In this document: piece by piece, positions 36,718-48,290 of the stretch
Layout: each line of letters starts with the position of its first letter
Position numbering within the stretch: position 1 is the first letter of the stretch
NCBI GenBank assembly: GCA_019918135.1
Contig: WBZZ01001773.1
Location: forward strand, 15,001 to 79,000
Direction: 5' to 3'
Source of the DNA: Paulinella micropora
Lineage: Eukaryota > Cercozoa > Imbricatea > Euglyphida > Paulinellidae
DNA: 64,000 bases
Program-made: the position numbers and the translations under genes
The notes under the pieces: model-generated
What the model was told of the DNA's origin: nothing
Seen by the model: only the letters and a program-made list of their open reading frames with translations
The model's database searches: none

Positions 36718-38003
36718 GTAAGAGGGAAGAGGAAGGGGAGGGAAAGAGCACGAATTATCTTAGTCTCCCCCTACCGTCTGAGAATAGGGAGCAGGAGAGA
36801 GACGGGAGGGGGGGGCTAAGACAATTTGTGCTTTTCCCCCTCCCCCACCTCTTCCCTCTCCCGCTCCTAGTTTTCAGTGTCAGGTGTAAGACCGCCGAGC
36901 CTTAAAAAAAAAATTTGCACTTTCTTGACGCACCCTCACTCGTCTCCCCCTCCCTCCTTTAAATTTGTCATGCGCCTCCCCTCCCCTCTACCCTCCCCCC
37001 TTTGTGGGCAGGGAGCGGGGAGGGTCAGAGAAAGTCAAGAAAGTACCAGAAAAATGTATTTTAGAAAGTCTTGACAAGGGAGGAAACAAGGGGGGGGGGG
37101 GGCGCCCGGCGTTGGGGTGTGTGTGGGGGGGAGGGGGGGCTTAGTTGAAGCGTTTCATTTTTTTTTTTGTAGTTTCTCCCCCCTTGCCCTTCCCCTGTTC
37201 TTTGAGCCCCCCTGGCTCAGGGGGAAGAAAAGAGAAAAGGGGAGGGGGGGGGGCGCCCCCCCCCAATCTGTGGGCTCCCAAAAAAAATTTCACTCATTTT
37301 TGCTCCCCTTCAGCCCGCGCCGGCGGGCTGGCTTTGTCGAGTTTTGATTCAGCGTGATTTCGCACATTCTTTGGCGCCTCCTTTCCCCCTGCCACTTCTC
37401 TCGCCAGCTCCCAGTTCTCTCCTAGTTCTCAGCTCTCCCTCTCGTAGTGTTCGGTTCCAAGTGTAAGACTGTCGAGTTTTTATTAAAAAAATCACACTTT
37501 CCTGGCGCCTCCCACCCTGCTCCTTGTGAAGTGGGTTGTGTGATATGGTCAAATCTTGGGAGCGATATAGCTAAAAAAGGCACGTTCCACCAGAAAAGCC
37601 TGGAAGCCGGGGTAACATATGTTTTCCCGTGGAAAAACGCGCGCCGAAGTTTTTTTTGTTGTGCAAAGGACAAGTCTTGCGCACTCCCTCCCCCTTCGGA
37701 GGGAGCGAGAAGATAAGGGGGAGGGGAAAGAGAACGGGGGCGCCCCTCTCACCGCTGCTCCTTCTTCTCGGACGGACGCACAAGGAAGGAAGGGGTGTGT
37801 TGCTAGTTCTTAGACAAGTGCATGGATTGGGGGGCCCGGCAGGCTCTCCCCCGCACCACTCTCTCCTAGTAGCTCTCGGGGGGGGGGGGGGGAGTTTTGC
37901 TCATTCCGTCTTCTTCGCACCCTCTCTCCCTTTCCCTTCTCGTCTGCTTCTCCCTCTCTCTCCTCCCATTCCCTCGGGTACCAAAGCCTAAGACTGTCGA
38001 ATT

Positions 38004-38316
38004 TTAATTCAGCGTAGATTGTACTTTTTCAGCGCGCCCCTCACCCTCCCCTCTGTCGAGACACCTAAAAGACGCGGCCCCCTCCCCTGGCGACAGGCTG
38101 ATCCAAATCAGTTCGGGTGCAAAGCGTCTAGGCATGGTGTTCGCGTCGGGTAGGGTATAAGTGTACAGGAAACTTTTAACTTCATCCAGGATATGAGGCC
38201 CAGGCGGCAGTTCCAATGGAATTTCTTTCCAGCTTGCATTTCTTGCTGGGGCACGGCGCGTCTACTACGAGATTGCGCTGCTTCACACTTTCCTTAAATA
38301 AGTTTCTTATATCCAT
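38004..38316 (-). CDS. Small unknown host protein (duplicated), copy 1
   Basis: Starts MDIRNLFKESVKQRNLV at 38314-38316. It continues through LPPGPHILDEVKSF to a segment with TMPRRFAPELIWISLSPGE and stops inside a 70-bp repeat module (QSTLN). Copies 1 and 2 each carry a different one-base length difference that shifts the frame, so neither copy reads straight through. Both may be decaying, or the runs mis-sequenced. Function unknown. Confidence 0.4.
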
Positions 38317-41300
38317 GCTGACAAAAAAAAATAACGACGAAGTAATAGGAAGCGCCGCTCGTCTGTGCCTTAAAAGAGAGCTTACTTTTTTGTTTTGAAA
38401 AGAGATTTTCTGTACAATTGAGGGGGTGCGCAGAAAGAGAAAAGGAGGAAGCTCCCTCCCTTCTCTTCCTCGTACACCTTAAGCTCGACGGAGCGCGATC
38501 CGAACTTGTCTTGTGCTTTCCCTCCTCTCTACTTCCCCTTGTTCCCCGCTATCCACCCCCCTTCCTTCGTCCCTCCTCAGAGCGCGTGCAAACACGTCCC
38601 AAAAAAATTATTTTTCTACTTGTCATACTCCCGCAGATATTTCCGCAGATCTTGCATAGGGAAGAGGCAGGGGCGCGCTAAGAACATACCAAAAAGAATC
38701 ACGCAAAAACAGAAATCTCTTACCAAGTTTTATTATTGGCACTGAGAGCAGGGAGCGGGAGAGGGAAAGGGCAGGGGGGAGGGGGCCGCGCCAAGAAAAC
38801 GTAATTTACGCTGAATTAAAGCTCGACAAGGCATTGCACTTGACACTTGCAACGGCACTTTCAGGCTGCCGCAGCATCCGGCCCACTCGACGGTCCTACA
38901 CTTGAACACTGAAAACTAGGAGCGGAGGACCGTGCTCCAGCACGACCCTGCGCGAATGGTACTGCCCCGTGGTCAATGTGCTAGGAGGACAAGAGCCCCG
39001 GCCGGCCCCGACGGCGTCCTGTCCGTGCCATAGCTCGGCCACTGTGCGCAGGGTCAGAAAAATATGAACAGAGGGGAGGCCGACCTGTGGAGGCGTTGCA
39101 TGTATTTATTTCTTTTGCAGCTTCTGCGACCTTCCCCTCCCCCTCCCCCCTGCTCCTTGAGCCTCCGGAACGGCCCCAGCTAAATTTAGCGCCGAATTGT
39201 GCCGTCCGGAGGTAGGGTGCGTGATACGGTCCAGCCGGGCAGTACGTCTTAGCTTTCCTGGGGAAACAGCCGTAAGTGTCAATTTGGCACCAAAATCTAC
39301 TTGCGCAAAAAGAAAATCCCACACAGACGCCCCAACGCAGCCGTGAGGAAGACGTCCTCCCCCTTCCCTCTCACTCTCGTCGCCCCTCTCACCTTCGTCG
39401 CCCCTCTCACCTTCGTCGCCCCTCTCATCTTTGTCGCCCCGCTCTTCTTTGCTCTGCACCTCCCTGCCTCTAGGGAAGGTGAGAGGGCCGAAAAACATTT
39501 TCGTGCGAGTAAAAGGCCTGCGGGTTTCTCCCCGCGGGAAAACGTCCGATTTCTCTGCTAGCCTCCGGAACGGCCCCAGCTAAATTTGGCGCCAAATTGT
39601 GCCGTCCGAAGGTAGGGTGCGTGATACGTTTGAAAAAGGCAATACGTCTTAGCCTTCCCGGGGAAACAGCCGTAAGCGCCAATTTGGCGCCAAAATCTAC
39701 TTGCGCAAAAAGAAAATCACACACAGACGCTCGGCTGGGCCGCCGTGAGGAAGACGTCCTCCCCCTCCCTCTCACTCTCGTCGCCACTCTCACCTTCGTC
39801 GCCCCTCTCACCTTTGTCCTCTGCTTATTCCTCCCCCCCTCCCCTCGTCCCTCCTCAGAGCGCGTGCAAAAGCGTTCCAAAAAAATTTGTTGCTTTCCAC
39901 TTTTCATATTCCCGCAGATATTTCCGCATATCCTTGCAGAGTGGAGAGGCAGGGAAGGAGGAGCAGGGGCGCGCCAAGAAAATGTAATTTACGCTGAATT
40001 AAAGCTCAAAGGTGCGAGGCGGCGCACTTTCTGAACAAGAAAGCATGACCCCCCGCGGGCCTTCAGCCCACGCCGGCAGGTTGTCCACGAGAAGAGAAGA
40101 CCAGGGAGAAAAAGTTCAGGCCCGCGCAGCCTCCTCCAGAGCCCCCACTCAAGACACTCACGTGCCGGGGGGCATGCCCCCCGTGTCCCCCCTTATGCCT
40201 GTCCAGCCCGCGCCAGCGGGGTGGCACGGGCGCGACATGAACGCCAGCCGCAGCATCCTCTTGAGACTGCTGCAGCCCGCTGGCGCAAGCTTAACGGGGG
40301 GCTCGGGGGGCTTTGCCCCCCGCTCTGAGGAGAGGGAGGGGATGTGCCACGTGCTGCCCTTTCTCCTTTCCAGCTGCCTGCCGCTCTCTGGAGGGGGTTC
40401 AACTCCTCAAGCTTTCAATCCGATCCGATGTCTGATTCGTGATAGACGGCGAGACTTTCACAGCGCCAGGAAACTGCAAAAAAAAAAGTTTTTTAATTAA
40501 AACTCTGTAAAAATATTAAACTTGACACTGAGAACTAAGAGGTCGAGCGAAGAGGCAAGGCGAGAACACAAATTTTCTTTAGCCCCTGGCCTCTTCCGAG
40601 GGGAAAGGTACCCGAAAAAAACTTTTGGATGGGTGGAGCACAATTCTGGCGCACGTCCAGAGACATTCCCGCCGGCGCAGTGGGCGAGGGTTGAGCAGGG
40701 CTCCCGCACACCAGTCGTGAGCAAAAAGGTAGTATTGCCTGCCCTGTCCGGGAATAGCGCACGATTTAACGCAAAAACGGAATGGCCGGCCCAGTTCAAA
40801 ATAGCGACCCGCCCAAAATGAGGTTTGTTTTCCGGGAAGAGAAAAATGCGCCAAGGAATTGTTTGATGCGCTAAGTTAGGCAGGCCTGTCCAGGGGGGCG
40901 GGGGGAAAAGGGAGGGGGGAACGGGGGAGGGGAGAACCGAGGGGGGGGAAAGAGGAGAAGGGGCGCCCCCGCCCCTCCTCCCCACTTCTCCTCCCCCTCT
41001 CTCTCCGCACCTTCCCCCCTCCCCCCTTTGCCCCCCCCCCCTCCCTTCCTCCTCCGGCCCCCGGCCTTTCCCGAGGGGAAGTTTGCCCGAAAAAAAAATC
41101 TTGATGGGGGGGGGGGGGGGGTGCCCGACCCTTGACTGTGTCGGAGCTATGGCTCGGCCACCGTGCGCAAGGTCAGAAAAATATGAAAAATTTGAAATCA
41201 GGAAAAAAAATTTTGTTTTGCTCGACAACCAAATAAACAGACGGGCAAGGGAGGAAGGGAGGGGGAAAGGGGGGCAGGAGCGCCTCCTTGGCTGCCTGCG

Positions 41301-41597
41301 TCGTCGTCGTTGCGCCCCCCGTCGCATTCCTCCTCCTCCTCCTCCTCCTCCTCCTCCACCTCCACCACCACGGAATCAACCTGCGCCAACAAAAGCCGGT
41401 TCTCGTACCATAATCACAGCGGGTCCAGGCGGCCGACCCCGAGGGCAAACATGGCCATCTTGATCGCATGCGTAGGCAGCGAGACGCCCCCACCTCCGCC
41501 CCGCGTACCTTGAACCCGCAGAGAGCATAGCCTTTCACACTGCTCCCACGTTGTATGCCTCCGCCTTGGGCCAGCGGCTTCTGGAACAAATTCTGCG

Positions 41598-41641
<44 letters not shown>

Positions 41642-41829
41642 TTCTTTCTTTCTTTTTCCTTGCGTGAAGTTTGTCTCCACCCATCAAAAAGTTTGTTGGC
41701 ACCCCACCTGTAAAAGAGGTTAAGGAGAAGGACGGGCGAGCCATTGCGTGCGGGGCCGAGCGCGAAAAAAGGTTTTTTTAATAACCACTAAAGAAAGGAG
41801 GCCACGTGGGACAATAGTGCCCGGCCGAG
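38317..41829. repeat. Repeat mosaic without credible genes
   Basis: Contains duplication B copy 1 (38620-39350) and a further copy of its theta-like hairpin block (39563-39735; AATTTGGCGCCAAAT on both sides). It also has REP-like palindromes near 40061, 40203 and 40272, 70-bp modules near 38800, 39980 and 40490, a (TCC)n at 41328-41356 and a (CT)n at 41600-41640. Open frames here are low complexity on both strands. Confidence 0.6.
38620..39350. repeat. Segmental duplication B, copy 1
   Basis: Near-identical direct copy of 52255-52990, including the block with GGCCACTGTGCGCAGG and the hairpin with TTGGCGCCAA. It includes 70-bp modules and a recurrent 'CATGGCACGGACAGGACG'-type unit in reverse. 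Confidence 0.75.
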
Positions 41830-42934
41830 CTAGGGCTGGCTGACGTGCAACGAGCCCTTTTCCCGCAGTGCTTCTCGGCAGGCGGGTTCCAGGATTTCTC
41901 TGTGTTCTTCGAAGTAGACGTTCACTAGGCGCGCTGCTCCTGCCACCAACCTCTCGGTCTGGGGCGGCTTTTGCCCTGGGTAGCGCGCGCGAAACTTGGC
42001 AGCCGCCATCTTGCCCGCCTTGATCAGAATCGCCGCCCTCTGGGCGCCCGTGGGCTTGGGCGACGCGGCCAGCTGCAAAAACACGTCCGTCATGGCCAGC
42101 TCCCGCCGAGGTACGGCCTGCTCGGTCGTAGTGAGGGCGGCAGAGGCGGTGAGGGCGGGCACGTTGCTAGTACTGCGCATAGTTTGTACAGCTTGCCGTG
42201 CACTGTTGCGTGCCTCGTCCTCGATAAACAATCTGTCCCTGTCGTCTAGCTTGATGTTGAGGGCTTCCAGCACGCCCTTGTAAACGTCCACGGGCGACAC
42301 AAACTCCGCGATACACAGCCTCTTGCGCGCGTCCAACACCGCCAGCCGCTGTTCGATGAGCTCGAGCTCCTGGCTGGGCTCCACGCGACATTTCTTCGCG
42401 GGCGGTTCTGAGAGGGCACCAAGCACTTCCTGCCTAGTCTCCTCTGATAACTGATCGCGCCGGGGGGCATGCCCCCCGCGCCCCCCTTTGTCTCCATTCC
42501 AGCCCGCGCCAGCGGGGTGGCACTAGCGCCAACACTTGCAGGAGCTTGTCGAAGGGCAGACAGTCGATCGTTCTCCCCAGGCGACCATCGCTCCGTGCAA
42601 ACTTGATTTTCTTGAGCGATTGTTGTACCCCCAGCGCCTGTAGCTGGGGTTGGAGACGATGATAGATGTTTTGCGCGTCTACGCCAGAGCATCCCTTGAA
42701 GGCGACGATAGCATCTGTGACAGAAAAAGCGCCACCCTTTTGCCTCTTGATTAATTTACCAAATTCTGCCTCTTGCAAGGTCATAAGTAACGGGTTTGAC
42801 TCGATAGCCTCGTTAGTAGTGACCGCAGTGGTCGGGCTCTGTTGACCATTACTTCCAGACAGTTCCATCATCATCATCATCCGGGGAAGGGGGGCGGGAG
42901 GTCGAGATATGCAAACGCCTGTAAGAAAAGGCAT
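41830..42934 (-). CDS. BRO/KilA-like DNA-binding-domain protein, split by a GC-rich palindromic repeat
   Basis: The 5' part (42934-42540) has FSVTDAIVAFKGCSG, QNIYHRLQPQL and IDCLPFDKLLQVLAL, the pattern of the BRO/KilA-like domain found in protists and large DNA viruses. The 3' part (to 41830) has VDVYKGVLEALNIKLDDRDR and EARNSARQA, the usual partner region, ending near VNVYFEEHREILEPACREA. Between them at about 42455-42525 lies a copy of the palindromic repeat also present near 40203, and the frame changes there. An inserted repeat or a repeat-derived intron would both fit. Host gene, function unknown. Confidence 0.55.
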
Positions 42935-43003
42935 ACCATCGTTACTGGTGCAAGCATGTTTTCTGCTTAAACTTAGCTATTGTAAACCACACAAAATTTC
43001 ATA

Positions 43004-43232
43004 AACCGGTTTTTGCGTGAAATTTGGCGAAATATGAAGGGCGGTATCTTGATATTTCACCAAATTTTCACGGGTCTAAGCGCTCGTGCCTTGCGTGTAA
43101 TTTCGCTAACCGGTTTTTGCGTGAAATTTGGCGAAATATGAAGGGCGATATTTTGATATTTCACCAAATTTTCACGGGTCTAAGCGCTCGTGCCTTGCGT
43201 GAAATTTCGCTAGCCGGTTTTTGCGTGAAATT
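43004..43232. repeat. 104-bp tandem repeat
   Basis: Two full units (43004-43107, 43108-43211) and a partial third starting CCGGTTTTTGCGTGAAATTT. Each unit contains AATTTGGCGAAATAT facing ATATTTCACCAAATTT, so each can fold into a hairpin. Confidence 0.85.
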
Positions 43233-43650
43233 TTCTGCGGCTCTGGTTGTCCATCTGATGATAATCTTAGCTCGCTTTTTTTGCCACGCCTTTTAGAATC
43301 TGAGGACCCGCCTCTCTGTTTGCTTTTTAGGAAACAGGGAGAGGGAAGAAACAAGAAAGGGAGCGAGAGGGGGAAGGGAAGGAAGGGAGGAAGGAGAGGG
43401 GAAGGAGGAGGGAGAGCGAATAAAGAGGGGAAGGGGAGAATCTCCACTAAGCCCCTCCCTCTCCCAGATTTCTCTATCAAGTGTAAGGCTTTGTCGGAGA
43501 TTTTCGATTGAATTAAATCTTTTTTGTACTTTCTTGGCGCGCTACCTTTTGTCCCGGGAAATACGTGCACACGCACATTTGGCAACAAATTTTGCTCCCA
43601 TACCACCAAAAAAGTGCAAAAAAATTGTTTAATAAAAATCATACGAAATC
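43233..43650. other. Noncoding host spacer
   Basis: Purine-rich AGGGAG tracts and part of a 70-bp module near 43480-43545. No gene seen. Confidence 0.5.
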
Positions 43651-44217
43651 TTAGGCAGGAGACAGACCCACCTCTGATTCGCTTCCTCGGGCAGCGTTGG
43701 CTTCCATAATGGCGGTCATCACCTTGCTAAACTTGACATTAAGTCCTTCTTGTTGTATCAAATTCAGGGCGCGACGTGCGTTGTTGCGCGTCTCGGCTTC
43801 ACAGTACACGACATCTTGCATGTCAAGACGGACACCTGCACTTACTAAAGTCTGCTTGTACAAGCTGATGGCCATTTGGTACACGTCGAATAATGCTTTT
43901 TGGTTGGCTTCTATGATCTGGCACGCGACTCTTATTTGCCTAGATTCTGCCTCCCAATCGGATTGCAGGCGTTGGATCTCGGCTTCGGCGCGTTTTTGAT
44001 CTGTCTCGATCTCTTCTTCGTAAACAGCACGTTGAGCATATGCTAGCCGGTTCTTTGCCTCTAGGAGTTTTACTTCGCGTTCTATCTTGTCCGAAATCAC
44101 GCAGCGGCGCTTGGCTTGGGGTTCCTGTCCCGGCCCACACCGCCGCGGCGAAACCTCGCTTCCGACTCTTTGCCGGCGAGTCTGCACTGCCATGTTGGCC
44201 TGCGATCGGGTTAACAT
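43651..44217 (-). CDS. Coiled-coil protein related to the BRO-like gene's C-terminal part
   Basis: About 188 residues from ATG 44215-44217 (an upstream TTTTTTTACAG resembles a splice acceptor, so a 5' exon may exist). The first 35 residues are basic with AKRRC. Residues 40-105 form a long coiled coil (LLEAKNRLAYAQRAVYEEE). Then LYKQTLVSAGVRLDMQDVV and EAETRNNARRAL parallel VYKGVLEALNIKLDDRDR and EARNSARQA of the gene at 41830-42934. The two host genes are thus likely paralogues. Function unknown. Confidence 0.5.
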   Translation of the reverse strand: MLTRSQANMAVQTRRQRVGSEVSPRRCGPGQEPQAKRRCVISDKIEREVKLLEAKNRLAYAQRAVYEEEIETDQKRAEAEIQRLQSDWEAESRQIRVACQIIEANQKALFDVYQMAISLYKQTLVSAGVRLDMQDVVYCEAETRNNARRALNLIQQEGLNVKFSKVMTAIMEANAARGSESEVGLSPA

Positions 44218-45697
44218 ATTTTCTGTAAAAAAATGCAAAGCTCGTTCTATTTTTGTAGCAGAATGTGGCTGTAGGGGGGGGGCACCCGCCCCCCTTTGCT
44301 TTAAATTTATCTTGTGCCTCCCCTCCCCTCTCCCTCAGTGCCAAGATTAAAACTTTGTCAAGGATTTTTTTATTCAAAAAGCCTCGGCAAGGGAGAAGGG
44401 GGGGGCGCCTGGCATTTAAGAGGGGGGGCTTAGTTGAGGCGTTTCATTTTTTTGGTAGCTTCTGCGCTCTCTTCCTCCCCCCTTGCCATTCGCCACAAGG
44501 TCGTGCTGGAGCAAGGTGCTTCGCTCCTAGCTTTCAGCGCCAAGTGTAAGACCGTCGAGCTTTAATTCAGCGTATTTTACATTTTCTTGGCGCTGCCCCT
44601 TCCCATTGCCACCCCCGACAATTCGTGCTTCCTCCTTCCCTGCCTCTTCCCTCTGCAAGATCTGCTCTGCGAAAATATCTGCGGGAATATGAAAAGTGGA
44701 AAAGATTTTTTTTTTGGAACGCGTTTGCACGCGCAAACAAGGTTCTGACCTTGCGCACGGTGGCCGAGCCATGACACGGACAGGACGCCGTCGGGGTAAG
44801 TGAAGGGCTCTTGTTCTCCTAGCACATTGACCACCGCCCATCCATTCACCGCAGGGTCGTGCTGGGGCACGGTGCCAGCAGCTAGTTTTCAATGCCCAAG
44901 TGTAAGACCGTCGAGCTTTAATTCAGCGTATTCTTTTTCGTACTCTCTTGGCGCGCGAGCAGAGCACAAACGGTGCCGGCCAGGGTTCTAACATAGGCTA
45001 CCGCAGATACATGAAGTGGCCGGATGCTGCGGCAGCCTGAGGGTGCCGTTGCAAGTGTCAAGAGTAAGACTTTGTCGAGCTTTAATTCAGCGTAAATTAC
45101 ATTTTCTTGGCGCAGCTCCCCCCCCCCCCCCCTGCCCTTTCCCTCTCCCGCTCACTGTTCTCAGTGCCAATATTAAAGCTTTTGTCAGGGATTTCTTTTT
45201 TTGCGTCATTCTTTTTTGTACAGTTCTTAGCGCGCCCCTGCTCCTCCCCTTCCCACTGCCACTCCCGACAATTCGTGCTTCCTCCTTCCCTGCTTCTTCC
45301 CTCTGCAAGATCTGCAGAAATAGGAAAAATATGAAAAGTGAAAAAGAAAATTTTTTTGGAACGCGTTTGCACGCGCAAACAAGGGACGAGGGGAGGGGGG
45401 GGGGGGGAGGAAAGGAGCATTTCCCCTCCCTTTCTCCCTGCCCTTTGTCTTCCCCCCTTCCTCTTCCCCCCCCCCCCCCCCTTCTTTCCCCTCGTCTGTT
45501 CCCTTTGTTATCGGGCAAAAAAAAATTTTTTTTCCTCTTTTCATATTTTCTGACCTTGCGCACGGTGGCCGAGCCATGGCACGGACAGGACGCCATCGGG
45601 GTAGTGAGGCCTTTGTCCTCCTAGCACATAAACCACCGCTCATTCATTCGCCACAGGGTCGTGCTGGAGCACGGTGCCCCGCTCCTAGTTTTCAGTG

Positions 45698-45757
45698 CCC
45701 AAGTGTAAGACCGTCGAGCTTTAATTCAGCGCATTCTTTTTTGCACTCTCTTGGCGC
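45698..45757 (+). repeat. Representative 70-bp dispersed module
   Basis: Typical forward copy: CAGTGCCCAAG, GTAAGACCGTCGAGCTTTA, ATTCAGCGCATTC and a final CTCTCTTGGCGC. Short imperfect terminal inverted repeats (GCCAAG/CTTGGC) flank an ATTAAA/TTTAAT core. About 50 copies in both orientations occur between 36 and 62.6 kb. Confidence 0.75.
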
Positions 45758-47699
45758 CCCCCCCCTACCCCCTTCCCTCTCCCTCTTCTAGTTCTCAGTG
45801 TCAAGATTAAAATTTTGTCAGTGATTTTGTTTTGCTAATTTTTTCTTGTTTGTGCGATCTTAGCGCGCCCCTACCCCTCCCCCCTTCCCTCTCCCGCTCC
45901 CGATTCCGATTCAGACGGGGAAGGGGGGGGGGGGGGCCAAAGACAGATCGTGCTTGGAAAAAGGGAAAAAAATTTTGCTCGACAACAAAAAAATAGACGG
46001 GCAAGGGGAGGGGGCGGAGAAGGGCAAGGGGGCAGAATTGCAACGAAACTAAGAAGATTCCATTGAGCCCATGGCAGGGGGCACCCCCCCCCTGTATCCT
46101 TAGATCCTTTCTGCCACCCTCCCCTCTTCCCTCCCCTGAGCCCAGGGGACTCAAAGGAGCAGGGGGAGGGAAAGGGCGCAGAAGCTGCAAAAGAAATAAA
46201 TGCATGCAACGCCTCCACTAATCCCCCCCCCCCCCATGCCGGGCGCCCTCCCCAATTCCCTATTACTGACGGGGGGTGAGGGGGGGGGGGAAATAGATTG
46301 ATCCTCCCCCGGCCCCTTCCTCTATTAGTTTTCAGTGCCAAGATTACAACTTTGTCATGGATTTTTTTAATTCTTTTTTTACATTCTTAGCGCCCCCCCC
46401 CCCTCCTCCTCCCGCTCCCGATTCTCAAACAGTGCGAGGGGACGAGGGGGTGAAGCACCCCGCCCCCTTCTTCTCCCCCTTCCTCCTCCTCCCCCTCCCT
46501 CCTTCTTTCCCCCGTCCTTTCCCTTTGTTGTCGGGCAAAAAAAAATTTTTTTTCCTCTTTTCATATATTTTGTGACCTTGCGCACGGTGGCCGAGCCATG
46601 GCACGGACAAGACGCCGTCGGGGTTGCGAGGCTTTTGTCCTCCTGGCACTTTGACGACTGCCCATCCATCCGCCGCAGGGTCGTGCTGGAGCACGGTGCG
46701 CAAGATCTGCGGAAATAGGAAAAATATGAAAAGTGGAAAAGAAAATTTTTTCGGAACGCGTTTGCACGCGCAAATAAGGGGGGGGGGGAGAGCACACCCC
46801 GCCCCTACCTGTACACGTTCTCAGACGGGGGGCAAGACAGATCGTGCTTGATTCTCCCCCCCCCCCCCCCCCCGCTCCTTCCCTCTCCCTCTCTTAGTTC
46901 TCAGTCCCAAGATTAAAATTTTGTCAGTAATTTTTTATTAATTTTTCTTGTACATTCTTAGCGCGCCCTGTCTCTTCTTTTCTCCCCTCTACCCCCCCCC
47001 TGCTCCCTGGCTCAGGGGGGGGAGGGAGTAGAGGGGAAGGGCGCAGAAGCTGCAACAGAAATAAATACATGCAACGCCTCCACTAATCCCCCCCTCCCAT
47101 GCCGGACGCTTTCTCCCTTTCCTCTTACCGATGGGGGGGGGAGGATGGAAAGACAGATTGATCCTCCCCGGCCCCTTCCTCTCTTAGTTTTCAGTGCCAA
47201 AAATTAAAACTTTGTCAAGGATTTCTTTTTCCGCGTGATTTTTTTTACACCGGCGAAGCGCGCCCCCCCCCCCCCCCCTCCCTCTTTTCATATTTTTCTG
47301 ACCTTGCGCACGGTCGCCGAGCTATGGCACGGACAGGACGCCGTCGAGCTTTAATTCAGCGTATTCTTTTTCGTACTCTCCTGGCGCGCAAGCAGAGCAC
47401 AGACGGTGCCGGCCAGGGTTCTAACATAGGCTACCGCAGAAGCATGAAGTGGGCCGGATGCTGCGGCAGTCTGAGGGTGCCGTTGCAAGTGTCAAGTGTA
47501 ACGCCCTGTCGAGCTTTAATAACAAAAAATGCATACATTCTTAGCGCGCCCCCACTCCTCCCCCTTTCTTGTTTTACTCCTCCTCGGGGGGAGGGGGGGG
47601 GGGATGTGATATGGTCAAATTTTGGAGTGATATAGCTGAAAAAAGGCAGTTATATAAAAAAACCTAGGAGCACTGCCTTTTCCGGTCGTATCATAGTCG

Positions 47700-48290
47700 T
47701 GCCAAACTTAGCGCCAAATGAACGGGCTGCTCCGGTCTCTTTCCGCGGGGTTTTAGCGGTCGTTTTCCCGCGGAAAGAAACGCGCGCCAAAATCTTTTTG
47801 TTGTTGCGCAAATGACAAGTCTTGCGCACTTTTTTTTGCCTTCGGAGGGAGGAGGGAGCGGGAAGATAAGGGGGAGGGGGGAGAAAAAGGAGAGCGGGGG
47901 AAAAAAGGGGGCGCTCCACTCCCCCCCCCCCCCCCTCCCTCTCTCTTCCCCTTTAAACAAACGAAAGGGGGGGAGGGGGGAAGGGAGGGTTTTCTTCCCC
48001 TTCCCTGTCCCCTCTCCCCTCCCTCTTCTCTCTCCCCTCCCTCTCCCCTCTTCCCTCCGTTCCCTCTCCCCGTTTTTCGAGCAGGAGTATTTTTCTCTTT
48101 CTCTTTCAATCTTTTTTTTGCACAAAATTTGTCGCCAACTTCGCGTATGTGTACGCCTGGCATGATATAGCCGGAAAAGGCAGTATTGCCAAAAAATCCT
48201 GGAGACGCTGCCTTTTTCGGCCATATCACATGCACAGACCGCCAAGCCGCCTTCGCTAAAAGCGCCATGAAGAAGTTCCAAAAAGTGTCG
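47700..48290 (+). repeat. 0.5-kb composite dispersed repeat, most complete copy
   Basis: Ordered parts: a GCGCCAAATGAACGGG block, a CTTTCCGCGGG/CCCGCGGAAAG inverted pair, TGACAAGTCTTGCGCAC, AGGGAGCGGGAAGATAAG, CT/GA tracts, AAATTTGTCGCCAA, the 66-bp hairpin and a CGCTAAAAGCGCCAT end. Partial copies lie at about 37540-37760, 48690-49160, 54825-55250, 56240-56480, 57300-57570 and 60345-60760. A non-autonomous DNA transposon is possible. Confidence 0.6.
48163..48228. repeat. 66-bp hairpin repeat
   Basis: Arms TGATATAGCCGGAAAAGGCAG and its near-complement enclose about 24 bases. Related copies: 55127-55191, 56372-56436, and variants near 37540, 47610, 60345 and 62590. Arms differ in matched ways between copies (AGCC/GGCC), suggesting that pairing matters. 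Confidence 0.7.

Larger units (their letters stand above)
35891..38600. repeat. Segmental duplication A, copy 1
   Basis: Direct copy of 58779-61500, about 22.9 kb away, very similar by eye over most of its length. It carries two small minus-strand genes and long GA/CT tracts. The copies differ by whole modules: about 90 bp at 36627-36717 is present only here, and 37745-37985 is replaced by other repeat sequence in copy 2. Its left end lies within about 110 bp of element 2. Confidence 0.8.

Noticed and set aside
40497-41327. A 276-codon open frame in the GC-rich region
   Set aside because: Pro/Gly/Arg low complexity crossing several dispersed repeats and G/C runs; equally long frames exist on the other strand.
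43004-43232. Possible CRISPR array
   Set aside because: Units are 104 bp, tandem and without unique spacers, in eukaryotic-type DNA.
45016-45624. A 202-codon plus-strand open frame
   Set aside because: Built from 70-bp modules and CT tracts that recur in other frames at other loci, so not conserved as protein.
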